A DNA stretch of 26,212 bases from Candidatus Geocrenenecus sp. JGI 0000106-J15 (GTDB lineage: Archaea; Thermoproteota; Nitrososphaeria_A; Caldarchaeales; Wolframiiraptoraceae): positions 1 through 26,212 of the forward strand of contig ASPF01000010.1 in the NCBI GenBank assembly GCA_000405685.1. Direction: 5' to 3'. Each line of letters opens with the position of its first letter. Position 1 is the first letter of the stretch. Shown in pieces: positions 16,376-24,159 of this stretch. A program made the translations under genes and the position numbers. A model generated the notes under the pieces. That model worked only from the letters and a program-made list of their open reading frames with translations. It searched no databases and was not told the origin of the DNA.

Positions 16376-17380
16376 TTAAAATGAGCAGTATGATGGAGCC
16401 TTTAACCTAGTTACGATAGCTAACCCAGGATCAGAATCTAAAACAGTTGGAACATAATTTAATACGACCGCCGACGTAGCTATATCTCCAGGAGTCCCAC
16501 CGGTACTTCTCCAAGTAATTCTCGGAACTCCTTCTATAATTATTTCTTCAAATTCTTCTTCAGCACCAGCAACTGCGATAAACTCTACCCTAATTACTTC
16601 TTTATCTCTTATTAACCCAACACCGTATCCTCTAATTCCTCTAACTCTTCCAGGTTGAATTACCATATTCTCCATTTTTATTTCTCTATCAGCTGTGATT
16701 GCATCCTGCTTTTCATATACTGAGTCTAGCTTCAGCTTTAATGCATCAGCTAACAAGTATACAGATTCTGCATAACCTACGTGAGCTGTAAGCTCGCCTC
16801 TCTCAATCTTCTCATTAAATGCTACTTGCTCAAGCCCTAATCCAATCTTCTTTCTAAAAGATTCTCTTCTCTTTGAAGCATCTATAACCCTTCTAGCTGT
16901 AACCTTCTCTACCTTGATACATGAAGTTGTAAGAACTGCTGGAAGAAGGTCTAGCAGGAAACCAGGATTTATGCCTGCACCAAGTATTGTTGAATTATTC
17001 TTTTTAGCTTCTAGATCAAGTCTACCTACCAAGTCTGGATATCTATAGTAAGGATAGGAAAGCGTCTCACATGTAGAGATTACGTCAGAGCCAGCTCTTA
17101 CAGCATCTAGAATCTGCTCGTATACCTTGTCTAGGAAGCTTCCAGTAGCATGGAGGACGATATCAGGCTTAACAGTTTTTAAAACATCTATGCTGGGTTT
17201 CTCAATAAATACTCCAATCTTCTCATTTAAACCGATAACTTCTCCAACATCTCTTCCGATCTTCAATGGATCAATATCAAATGCTCCTACAAGCTCCATC
17301 CAGTTTCTCTCTATCCCGTATCTGGTGATTAGAGAACCAATCGGCCCAACACCATACACTGCAAACCTAACTCTCTCCAT
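16376..17380 (-). CDS. DapB-like NAD(P) oxidoreductase, 2,4-diaminopentanoate-dehydrogenase-like
   Basis: This 334-residue protein starts with a Rossmann loop (AVYGVGPIGSLITRYG) and has the DapB-like sequence DIVLHATGSFLD followed by SDVISTCETLSYP and LGAGINPGFLLDLLP. These fit the dihydrodipicolinate-reductase-like group that includes 2,4-diaminopentanoate dehydrogenase of ornithine fermentation. GTPGDIATSAVVLNYVP near the C-terminus fits the same group. True DapB enzymes are shorter and act in lysine synthesis. Its place next to two amino-acid dehydrogenases supports a role in amino-acid breakdown. The exact substrate is an inference; none of the other ornithine-fermentation genes is in the window. 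Confidence 0.75.
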   Translation of the reverse strand: MERVRFAVYGVGPIGSLITRYGIERNWMELVGAFDIDPLKIGRDVGEVIGLNEKIGVFIEKPSIDVLKTVKPDIVLHATGSFLDKVYEQILDAVRAGSDVISTCETLSYPYYRYPDLVGRLDLEAKKNNSTILGAGINPGFLLDLLPAVLTTSCIKVEKVTARRVIDASKRRESFRKKIGLGLEQVAFNEKIERGELTAHVGYAESVYLLADALKLKLDSVYEKQDAITADREIKMENMVIQPGRVRGIRGYGVGLIRDKEVIRVEFIAVAGAEEEFEEIIIEGVPRITWRSTGGTPGDIATSAVVLNYVPTVLDSDPGLAIVTRLKAPSYCSF

Positions 17381-17418
17381 AACTAGATCACGTTAAAACC
17401 CTTCAAATACTAGTATAA

Positions 17419-18036
17419 ATATTCATTAAATGGATACTGCAGACAGCAGTAGATTTAGGAGTGCCAAAATCAAGTATTGATGCAGCAGTCACTTATAAAA
17501 TAATATCATCTATAAAGAGCTACGTGTATTACTATCACGAAAACTAGGAGAAACATAAATAATAAATAATGTGAAGATGTCGGAAGTCTCTCACCTCATT
17601 TGAAAAACTCATCATACTTAGCCATGATTCTATCTTATACTCAGGATCTACATCTTATAGGAAGGCTTCGAAAGAATTCTCATACAGTATTGATATAATA
17701 AAATTATTGAAGATATGGAGAGGTGGATGCGTAATACGTTTTAGACTACTATACAGGTTAATAGAAATAGTTGAATGAAATCCAGAAATAGAAAACGTTC
17801 TAATGGATGATAAGCTATTCAAATAGGTTACCCGCATAGAAGATTCTTTTAGAATATGACTCTCCAGCTTAGAGTCAAACGGTATTCCTACACTTGTTTT
17901 GGATTCAACTCTAAATTATCTAATAGCTTTGAGACGTGAGAAACTACCAGCAAACCTTATTCAAGCTCTTAGAGATAAGTTCAGATATCATGGATTTGAA
18001 AGAATAAACCTGATTGGTAGATCTGACTTAGACTAG
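17419..18036 (+). pseudogene. Decayed 6-phosphogluconate dehydrogenase, C-terminal domain only
   Basis: Three segments read as the all-helical C-terminal domain of 6-phosphogluconate dehydrogenase. The first (17428-17544) gives KWILQTAVDLGVP, SIDAAVTYKIISSIKSY. The second, about 17573-17655 in another frame, gives SSYLAMILSYTQDLHLI. The third, back in the first frame to 18036, gives KASKEFSYSIDIIKLLKIWRGGCVIR, NPEIENVLMDD and LPANLIQALRDKFRYHGFER. In-frame stops lie at 17545, 17776, 17824 and 17857. The NADP-binding N-terminal domain is missing; the region before belongs to the divergent DapB-like gene. The protein text is still easy to read, so inactivation looks recent. The stretch from 18037 to the HtrA ribosome site holds no gene I recognise. 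Confidence 0.82.
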
Positions 18037-18187
18037 ATGGAAAACACCATAAAAAGGATAGAGGATGCTTTAAAATTCTTTCTCCTTATTAACATACTTC
18101 TTCTACCAAGATTGTTTCGAATATGTTTCAGCAGATTCCTTATAAGATCGGATGTGAATATACTAACATGCATTTAGCTATGTGCCT

Positions 18188-18194
18188 AAGGAGG
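18188..18194 (+). promoter_or_regulatory. Shine-Dalgarno site of the HtrA gene
   Basis: AAGGAGG lies 10 bases before ATG 18205, supporting that start and showing that this message has a leader. Confidence 0.55.
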
Positions 18195-18204
18195 GGCCAA
18201 AGAG

Positions 18205-19437
18205 ATGGATAAAGAATACGTTGTATTGTCAGTATTCATCGCAGTTGCTTTAATCTTATCTATAGGCACAATATTCCTATACCAATCATCTATTAATGAA
18301 GTTAGCTTAAAACTCTCTCAACTCTCAGGAAAGATTGATGCTCTGCAAGCTAAAGTCTCAAACTATGAATACCGTTTAATGAATGTTGAAGAAAATCTAT
18401 CTAACTTAAGTTCTAATCTTACTTCAACAGCTATCTTAACGATAGCTCAGCATAATCTTACCGCCCCCGAAGCAGTATATGAGAAAGTTAAGAATTCCAT
18501 AGTTCTAATAAAATCTAGAATTGTTTTAGAGACTCTCTTCGGTAAGACCTACACTTCAGCTGAAGGATCAGGTTTCGTATATTCTCCCGACGGATATATT
18601 ATCACGAATTACCATGTTGTAGAGAATGCAGAAAGTGTACAAGTATTCTTCCCTGATAGAAGCATATATACAGCGAGGATAGTTGGAGTAGACCCTTATT
18701 CGGACTTAGCGGTATTAAAAGTAGAGGCTGGAGAAAAGATTCTATATCCATTAGTTTTTAGTGATTCTTCAAAGCTTAAAGTTGGGCAGCCTGTGATCGC
18801 TGTTGGAAACCCATTTGGATTAACAGCTACCTTAACTACTGGAGTTATAAGTCAATTAAATAGACTTCTTGAGAGCCCTGGAGGTAGAGGCATACCAGGA
18901 GTAATACAGTTTGATGCAGCTGTAAATCCAGGGAGTAGTGGGGGGCCACTCCTAGATTATTCAGGGAAAGTTATAGGTGTTACAACTGCTATAGCATCGA
19001 CTACTGGAGAGTTTGCAGGTATAGGTTTCGCAATCCCTTCTAATACCGTTTTAAGAGTTGTTAAATCATTGATTGAGACAGGAAAATATGAACATCCATG
19101 GATGGGTATAGGTGGAATAGACGTTAATATGGAGATAGCTCAATTAATGAATTTAGAGAAAGCCTATGGATTACTCGTTACAGCTGTTGCTCAAGGAAGC
19201 CCCGCAGAGAAAGCTGGATTAAGAGCTGGCACCAGAATAGTCACACTCTCTGATGGTACACGAGTCACAATTGGTGGAGACGTAATAATAGGTGTTGACA
19301 ACATAGTGGTCTTCGGCTTAACAGACTTATTATCGTATATTGAAGAATATAAGAGACCAGGCGATACTATAACACTGAAGATCTTGAGAGATAGAATTGA
19401 GATGTACATAAACTTAACGTTAGGAGCAATCTCGTAA
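18205..19437 (+). CDS. Membrane-anchored HtrA/Deg-type serine protease with one PDZ domain
   Basis: This 410-residue protein starts with a hydrophobic anchor (VVLSVFIAVALILSIGTIFL, about residues 6-25). A coiled-coil-like, Ser/Asn-rich stalk follows (about 30-80), and the protease faces outside the cell. The catalytic triad is His137 (TNYHVV), Asp167 (DPYSDLAVL) and Ser245 (NPGSSGGPL). GNPFGLTATLTTGVIS is the usual loop. A PDZ domain covers about residues 300-405 (GLLVTAVAQGSPAEKAGL, GDVIIGVDN). Its role is likely quality control of surface or secreted proteins. It follows the decayed gnd by about 170 bases and has its own ribosome site. Confidence 0.93.
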   Translation: MDKEYVVLSVFIAVALILSIGTIFLYQSSINEVSLKLSQLSGKIDALQAKVSNYEYRLMNVEENLSNLSSNLTSTAILTIAQHNLTAPEAVYEKVKNSIVLIKSRIVLETLFGKTYTSAEGSGFVYSPDGYIITNYHVVENAESVQVFFPDRSIYTARIVGVDPYSDLAVLKVEAGEKILYPLVFSDSSKLKVGQPVIAVGNPFGLTATLTTGVISQLNRLLESPGGRGIPGVIQFDAAVNPGSSGGPLLDYSGKVIGVTTAIASTTGEFAGIGFAIPSNTVLRVVKSLIETGKYEHPWMGIGGIDVNMEIAQLMNLEKAYGLLVTAVAQGSPAEKAGLRAGTRIVTLSDGTRVTIGGDVIIGVDNIVVFGLTDLLSYIEEYKRPGDTITLKILRDRIEMYINLTLGAIS

Positions 19438-19577
19438 GACTAAGAATGGAAAAATCACATTGGACGTCTAGCATAGAATATGGTGATGGCCAAAAGACTA
19501 TATGGCAGACGTCGATCATTTATTAATCATGGCCAATCTGCTTCTACGTTAAATTTAGCTTGTTATAGCATCTATCT

Positions 19578-20282
19578 GTGGCCGTCAACAAGTTTGAAGA
19601 AGATATTTTGAGAACTGTAAGAAAAGCTGTCAGTATCTATGGTGACCATATAGATGACAAGTTAGCAAGACTAAGCAATAGGCTCATAGAATTACATAGG
19701 ACAAACAAGGTTAAGGTAAACCACTCAGTAATGGAGATAGTTATGGGTGCTTATCTGATAAATCATGGCTACGAAGTATATGTAGAAGAAGAAGTTGGAG
19801 ATCTTCTTACTGCAGATGTTGTTGCATATAGAAATGGAAAGAAGATGATTATCGAGATAGAGACAGGCTTTGTATCTCCTGAGAATGCATTAGATCCTCA
19901 AAGTTATCTAATGGCTAGAATGATTAGTAAAGTAGCAAGATACGGTAAACATGCAGACATATTCTCTTTTGCAACACCATTACATAATATTCTCCAAATA
20001 TCAAGCTTTTATCTAAAACCTCTTAGACATAGAAGAAGAAAAGAAACAATTCTCCTCAAAAACCTATGTGATAGATACTATCCTAACGCAATGATAACAC
20101 TTGAAGATATAGAAAAATCACAGATTAACTCAATCTATCTACTAGATATCGATACGTTAGAAGTAAAAAAACTAACACCAAGAAAATACGTAAACTCCAT
20201 ACTCTCTAAACTAATTCCTAAACAGATAGACATTAAAAAATATATTGAGTGGAGCCAACTTTCGGAGCAGGTGAAGGCTTGA
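19578..20282 (+). CDS. Conserved archaeal-type protein, possible PD-(D/E)XK nuclease fold
   Basis: I do not recognise this 234-residue protein with certainty. The middle looks like the restriction-endonuclease-like core: a helix with Glu53, then GAYLINHGYEVYVEEEVG, Asp80 at the start of a strand (TADVVAYRNGKK), then MIIEIETG with Glu93 and Glu95. This is the D...ExK pattern with Glu in place of the lysine. The C-terminal half is basic (PLRHRRRKE) and may bind nucleic acid. The start is GTG 19578; no strong ribosome site is seen. Its last 33 bases overlap the minus-strand RNA candidate at 20250-20461. There is no partner methylase or toxin-like neighbour. Confidence 0.6.
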   Translation: MAVNKFEEDILRTVRKAVSIYGDHIDDKLARLSNRLIELHRTNKVKVNHSVMEIVMGAYLINHGYEVYVEEEVGDLLTADVVAYRNGKKMIIEIETGFVSPENALDPQSYLMARMISKVARYGKHADIFSFATPLHNILQISSFYLKPLRHRRRKETILLKNLCDRYYPNAMITLEDIEKSQINSIYLLDIDTLEVKKLTPRKYVNSILSKLIPKQIDIKKYIEWSQLSEQVKA

Positions 20283-20461
20283 AGCACCCAAACCCCACAA
20301 CCCAGGTTTGCGTCCCAACACCCTCATATCTACACATCCCGGGTAAACCGCTTACGCGGCTGTTGTGAGGATGTGTAGACATACACTGTGAGTATCCATG
20401 TTGAGGCTCCCCCCAACATGTTTTCTCAACAGTGTACCTGGTCCTCTTCCTGTTGGCTCCA
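20250..20461 (-). ncRNA. Candidate structured non-coding RNA, about 212 nt, family unknown
   Basis: This GC-rich island in an AT-rich region is closed by a perfect 10-bp inverted repeat (20250-20259 with 20452-20461). Nested inside are further helices: 20264-20272 with 20436-20444 (8 of 9 pairs), 20383-20392 with 20425-20435 (one bulge), 20397-20403 with 20414-20420 (7 bp), 20329-20339 with 20369-20379 (11 bp), 20348-20351 with 20356-20359, and 20289-20294 with 20305-20310. On the minus strand the short inner hairpin is CCGC-GUAA-GCGG, a GNRA tetraloop; on the plus strand it is not. A TATA-like box at 20484-20491 lies 26 bases before the first base of the closing helix on that strand. I see no RNase P, SRP, tRNA or 5S signature. 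Confidence 0.6.
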
Positions 20462-20483
20462 TTATTTCGGTGTCTTCATCTGG

Positions 20484-20491
20484 AAAATAAG
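20484..20491 (-). promoter_or_regulatory. TATA-like box for the RNA candidate
   Basis: On the minus strand this reads CTTATTTT, centred 26-27 bases upstream of position 20461, where the outer helix of the RNA candidate begins. The spacing is standard for archaeal promoters, but AT-rich intergenic sequence makes chance matches common. Confidence 0.35.
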
Positions 20492-20737
20492 GTTTTCGAT
20501 TATCGTGGATGCTCTGTAATACGTTAGAATTATCTTGAGATATCGTTAGGCATGTTCATGTTAATACTTTTCTTTCATATTTTATTCCTTTTTAAGTTAC
20601 TTAACAAAATCGTTACCCGCAACTGAGGTACTACACTACTTGATTTTTAATATTTCTTAAAGTTGAATGTTCGTTTAAAACGATGATACATGGGAAAGCT
20701 TATGTACTATTTCATATAGTTGATTTAATGAAAACAT

Positions 20738-20971
20738 ATGACAGTGTACGCATACGTCTTACTAAGATGTAGAATGGGAAAATTGAAAGATGTACTCTCT
20801 CAGGTGCAGAAGATTGAGAATGTTAAAGCTGCTTATCCAGTAACTGGTAGATTTGATGCAGTTGTAGAAATTGAAGCAGAAGATGTAAGAAAGTTATCAA
20901 GTTTAATCATTGAACATATTCATGTTATTGAAGGAGTTGAGAGAACAGAAACTCTTCTTTCCGTGGGGTGA
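20738..20971 (+). CDS. Stand-alone Lrp/AsnC ligand-binding (RAM) domain protein, copy 1
   Basis: This 77-residue protein is only the C-terminal alpha/beta domain of Lrp/AsnC regulators, without a DNA-binding helix-turn-helix. Typical marks are YAYVLLRCRMGKLKDVL, VKAAYPVTGRFDAVVEIEA and VIEGVERTETLL. Such domains bind amino acids and form dimers and octamers; alone they may pair with full Lrp proteins or with each other. A paralogue follows after 6 bases, clearly a tandem duplication. With amino-acid dehydrogenases nearby, amino-acid sensing is plausible but unproven. Confidence 0.9.
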   Translation: MTVYAYVLLRCRMGKLKDVLSQVQKIENVKAAYPVTGRFDAVVEIEAEDVRKLSSLIIEHIHVIEGVERTETLLSVG

Positions 20972-20977
20972 GGAAGG

Positions 20978-21211
20978 ATGCCTATTCAAGCATATGTATT
21001 CATGAGAGTTTTAAAAGGTAATGCAAACGCTGTATTAAAAGGGGTATCAAGAATTAAAGGTGTAAAATCTGCTAGAATGGTAACTGGAAGATATGATGTT
21101 GTAGCGTTTATTGAGGTTGAATCGGTTGAGGAACTAGGAAAACTTGTTGCTACAAAGATACATAGAGTAAGAGGCGTACAATCTACGGAGACCGCAGTCG
21201 CTATCACATAA
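20978..21211 (+). CDS. Stand-alone Lrp/AsnC ligand-binding (RAM) domain protein, copy 2
   Basis: This second 77-residue copy has the same layout: YVFMRVLKGNANAVL, KSARMVTGRYDVVAFIEV and RVRGVQSTETAVAI. It starts 6 bases after the stop of copy 1, behind a GTGAGGAAGG ribosome-site-like run, so both are made from one message. The copies agree at the TGRxD turn and the xGVxxTET end but differ in much of the rest, so the duplication is old and the two may bind different ligands or form a hetero-oligomer. Confidence 0.9.
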   Translation: MPIQAYVFMRVLKGNANAVLKGVSRIKGVKSARMVTGRYDVVAFIEVESVEELGKLVATKIHRVRGVQSTETAVAIT

Positions 21212-21220
21212 CCCCCTTAT

Positions 21221-21225
21221 TTTTT
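21221..21225 (+). terminator. T-run ending the Lrp-domain transcript
   Basis: CCCCCTTATTTTTT follows the stop of copy 2 by a few bases. The T-run overlaps the stop codon of the convergent DUF488 gene. It is a plausible archaeal terminator for the plus strand. Confidence 0.35.
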
Positions 21226-21754
21226 ATGGATAAACAACTTCATCATTACGTAAACAAGCGTATCTTGGAAGTTTATGTTTTAATTCTTTACCTAGATCCA
21301 AGATGTGTATAACCTGGAAATCTCTAGAAAATAGATAGTCAGAGATAAATATTCTATGACATCTCCATGGAGATCTTTCTCTACACATTATTATAGTAAT
21401 CTTCTGTCTAGCAATAGATGCCAGCTTACCGAGAGCTTCTCTAGCTCTTCTATTAGTAGCTAAATACGTAGCATATGCTCTAAATCCTTCAGATTTAATA
21501 GATTTACCCATTCCAATATCTTCAACGTCTTTTCCAAATTTTCTAAACCCGCCCAGCTCCTCAATCCATACATAATCTACCTTTATCTCACCTAATGTTT
21601 TTACTAGATTACTATATGAGAAATGCTGCAAGAATCTACTTGATGGAAATCTCCTAACATCTAACAAAATCTGAATAGAATAATTCTGGAGAATCTTGGT
21701 AAATTCCTCGAGACTACGGTTTGAGTGACCTAGAGTGTATACATACTCCACCAT
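21224..21754 (-). CDS. DUF488 family protein
   Basis: This 176-residue protein has all the DUF488 marks: TLGHSNRSLEEF at the N-terminus, LLDVRRFPSSRF, WIEELGGFRK and the C-terminal motif IIMCRERSPWRCHR. The cysteines and the arginine-rich loop are conserved in the family and look like an active or ligand site, but no reaction is established. It is convergent with the Lrp-domain genes and 81 bases from the MFS gene in the same direction. Confidence 0.9.
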   Translation of the reverse strand: MVEYVYTLGHSNRSLEEFTKILQNYSIQILLDVRRFPSSRFLQHFSYSNLVKTLGEIKVDYVWIEELGGFRKFGKDVEDIGMGKSIKSEGFRAYATYLATNRRAREALGKLASIARQKITIIMCRERSPWRCHRIFISDYLFSRDFQVIHILDLGKELKHKLPRYACLRNDEVVYP

Positions 21755-21835
21755 ACTCGATCACTCAATTATAGATATCGAATAATTGATAAATCTCATA
21801 GGAGGATAGTTTAGCATACATCTATCCTATACTAT

Positions 21836-23269
21836 TTATTCAATAGGATAGGTAATTCTACTGAATGGGGGTTGACGTTTTTCTTCACGTAAATATGAGA
21901 TAACTGCAGCTATAATATTCAGTACTGCAGAAGCTAATAATGCATTTCTTATACCCTGTACAAGATCTGTAACATTAGATAAGGATTCCATACTACTTCC
22001 ACTACTAATAAGTCTAGATGATCCGTTGGAAGGCATGGTTGTAGATATTATAGCTATAGAGAATGGTATGCTTAAGGCCATACTCGTATTTATTATAGTA
22101 CTTCTAACACCTGCAGCTACTCCTCTCATCTCACTAGGTACAGACCCCATAACTGAGCTTGCATTAGGGCTACGGAATAATCCTACACCAAGTCCCGCCA
22201 TCATTAATCCTATCAAGAGTAGGTTATAGTCTAGGTTGATAGAGATATTAGATAATACTATTAACGCAGCGGCACTAATTATTAGGCCAGCTGTACTTAG
22301 CATTCTGGCTCCAATCTTATCTGAGAGCCATCCACTAATCGGTCCAATAAATATTAACGTTAAGTCAAGAGGTATCAAGCTTAAACCTGCTTGGATAGGA
22401 GAATATCCTACGACAACCTCAAGGTATACTGAGATTAGGAAAGCTAAAGATGCAAAAGATAATCCATTCAGTAGGTTAGATATGTTTCCAGCTGTGAATG
22501 TCTTAATCTTAAATAGTTTGAAGTCAAGCATAGGGTAAGCAGTCTTCTTCTCAACTATCATGAATAATGTCGTGAAGATCAAGCTTGTAACGATTAGAGA
22601 TAGTGGCAATAATGAAGTAATAGCCCCAGAAGTTAAACCAAGAATAAGTAAGGTTAGAGAAGTAGAAAATATAATTGCTCCTGTAAAGTCGAACTTCTCT
22701 ACTCTTAGAGATAAATTTGTTTCTCTTAGTCTAAGTCTCGCCCAGATTCCACCGAATACTCCAATCGGAACGTTTATTAAAAATAGTGCTCTCCAACCAT
22801 ATAAACTAATTATTACACCGCTTAGGGTATAGCCAATCACTGTTCCAGCGTTTATCGCTATCTGGTTTATCCCAATACCGAGGCCAAGCCCTCTACCTGC
22901 AAAAGTATCTGTAACTATCGCTATAGAATTTACGAACATTAATGCTCCACCAACTCCCTGAATTAATCTGAAGACCAATAGTTGATAGATGTTAAATGAA
23001 AATACACATAGTAGTGAGCTGAAAGCAAATATAAAATATCCAATAGAGTATAGTTTAACTCTACCATGCATATCTCCTAATCTACCAATTGGTACGAGTA
23101 GAATAGTTATTGCAAGCCGATATATGGTTATAAGCCAGCTTCCAGTAGCCAGGTCTGCTTCAAGCTCATTTATAACCACTGGTAAACCTACAACTAGAAG
23201 GCTAGCATCAAGAGATGCCATAAATATGCCTATAGTAGTAACTGTAAGAACACTCCAGCGATTTTCCAT
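21836..23269 (-). CDS. MFS multidrug exporter, DHA2 (14-helix) type
   Basis: This 477-residue membrane protein has the length and motifs of the DHA2 drug:proton antiporters. MASLDASLLVVGLPVV in helix 1 is the family version of motif D, GRLGDMHGRVKLY is motif A after helix 2, and a run of hydrophobic segments continues to the end with SGWLSDKIGARML as the second-half counterpart of motif A. It probably exports a toxic or hydrophobic compound with proton entry. It starts at ATG 23269 and is followed by DUF488, possibly on the same message. The substrate cannot be read from sequence. Confidence 0.9.
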   Translation of the reverse strand: MENRWSVLTVTTIGIFMASLDASLLVVGLPVVINELEADLATGSWLITIYRLAITILLVPIGRLGDMHGRVKLYSIGYFIFAFSSLLCVFSFNIYQLLVFRLIQGVGGALMFVNSIAIVTDTFAGRGLGLGIGINQIAINAGTVIGYTLSGVIISLYGWRALFLINVPIGVFGGIWARLRLRETNLSLRVEKFDFTGAIIFSTSLTLLILGLTSGAITSLLPLSLIVTSLIFTTLFMIVEKKTAYPMLDFKLFKIKTFTAGNISNLLNGLSFASLAFLISVYLEVVVGYSPIQAGLSLIPLDLTLIFIGPISGWLSDKIGARMLSTAGLIISAAALIVLSNISINLDYNLLLIGLMMAGLGVGLFRSPNASSVMGSVPSEMRGVAAGVRSTIINTSMALSIPFSIAIISTTMPSNGSSRLISSGSSMESLSNVTDLVQGIRNALLASAVLNIIAAVISYLREEKRQPPFSRITYPIE

Positions 23270-23344
23270 TCAACTAAAGAATATGTGGGCATCTAAAAAA
23301 TCCTACATGATGATAGCTACACTATTATTATACATTAGCTATCT

Positions 23345-23640
23345 TTAGACCATGTATTCTGGGATACCGTTTGGACGGAAACTAATCCTTGGTTTCAACT
23401 TTCTCATTTCTAACAGCTTAGCTACATGGGGATAGAGTATAACATATTCTTCATCGATGCATTTTGAGAGTAGGGGATGAATATTTGAAAGTTTTTCTTG
23501 AAGAAGTTGATAATCTCTTTCTTCACTAAAGCTAAGCATAACAGCTGGATAAACTTGTTCACATGGCTTCGCACCCCACTCTATAAGATTTTCAAGAGCT
23601 TTCAATTGTAGATCAAAGAATTCTGGTCTATTGACCTTAC
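23345..23640 (-). pseudogene. C-terminal fragment, possibly of a radical SAM protein
   Basis: Reading leftward there is an open frame ending at 23345 that begins mid-protein. It has no ATG or GTG; the only candidate start is a TTG at 23605, and the frame stays open back to a stop near 23690. The text RPEFFDLQLKALENLIEWG, VYPAVMLSFSEERD and EEYVILYPHVAKLLE looks like the end of an archaeal radical SAM protein related to pyruvate formate-lyase activases, from memory and not certain. The radical SAM cysteine motif would be in the missing part. The fragment abuts a plus-strand fragment of another gene, which suggests a rearrangement. A short intact gene cannot be fully excluded. Confidence 0.45.
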
Positions 23641-23875
23641 AAGAGATGGAAAAACGAGGAAACCAATGAATATTCCTAAGGATAAGCTATACGGTAAACC
23701 TATCGTTGTTGAAAAAGTAGCTTCAAAGACCTCTGAACTAGGAGTATTCGTTATCGGATGGGTAAACAATATATTGATTGCTCCACCCTTGATAGCTACA
23801 AGAGAAGACATAGATAAAGGTGTAGAAGCACTAGATGAAGCGTTAAAAATCTCAGATCAAGAAGTTTTAAAATGA
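23628..23875 (+). pseudogene. C-terminal fragment of a class III aminotransferase
   Basis: From about 23635 the plus strand reads FWSIDLTRDGKTRKP, then GVFVIGWVNNILIAPPLIA and TREDIDKGVEALDEALKISD to a TGA at 23873-23875. This is the normal end of class III PLP aminotransferases (the small domain with the xVAPPLIIT motif). An in-frame TAG lies just upstream and the sequence before it is the opposite-strand fragment, so the PLP-binding part is gone. An ATG at 23666 could give a 69-residue product, but it would have no active site. A gene of the same family starts at the left window edge; whether they are related copies cannot be told here. Confidence 0.75.
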
Positions 23876-24159
23876 GATGCTTCTAAAATTTCCCAATTTT
23901 TCTCTAAACACGATATTCTTATTTCTTAGGGATAACTCCTTTAGAGATCCTGAAATTTTATAATTTCATTTAGTCTGTAGTAACGACTTCACGATTATCA
24001 GCATTCATAGATTATATTTAAAATTAGGTTGAAATGTTATATGATTTTCCATCTATTTGGAGGGAACACTAAATCTATGTATGAACTCTTGAATAGAACT
24101 ACCTAGACATGGTACTGGAGATATTCTAAAGATATTATTTATTATTAGAGCGGAAAGCT

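Noticed and set aside
17655..17837. Minus-strand 60-codon frame
   Set aside because: It is antisense to the readable 6-phosphogluconate dehydrogenase remnant and has no family resemblance.
19460..19545. Short repeats (ATGGCCAA twice, GACGTC palindromes) before the 19578 gene
   Set aside because: They are too short and few to call a repeat element, attachment site or operator.
20250..20461. RNase P RNA, SRP RNA or tRNA at the structured island
   Set aside because: The AGGAAGAGGACC stretch recalls RNase P conserved region I, but the order of helix and motif is wrong and region V is absent; there is no SRP helix 8 GGAA core and no tRNA T-loop.
22026..23348. Several plus-strand open frames inside the MFS gene
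   Set aside because: They are antisense shadows of a clear 14-helix transporter with normal codon use on the minus strand.
24038..24125. Possible remnant peptide (GGNTKSMYELLNRTT) before the meaB end
   Set aside because: It is too short to assign to a family and is broken by a stop codon.
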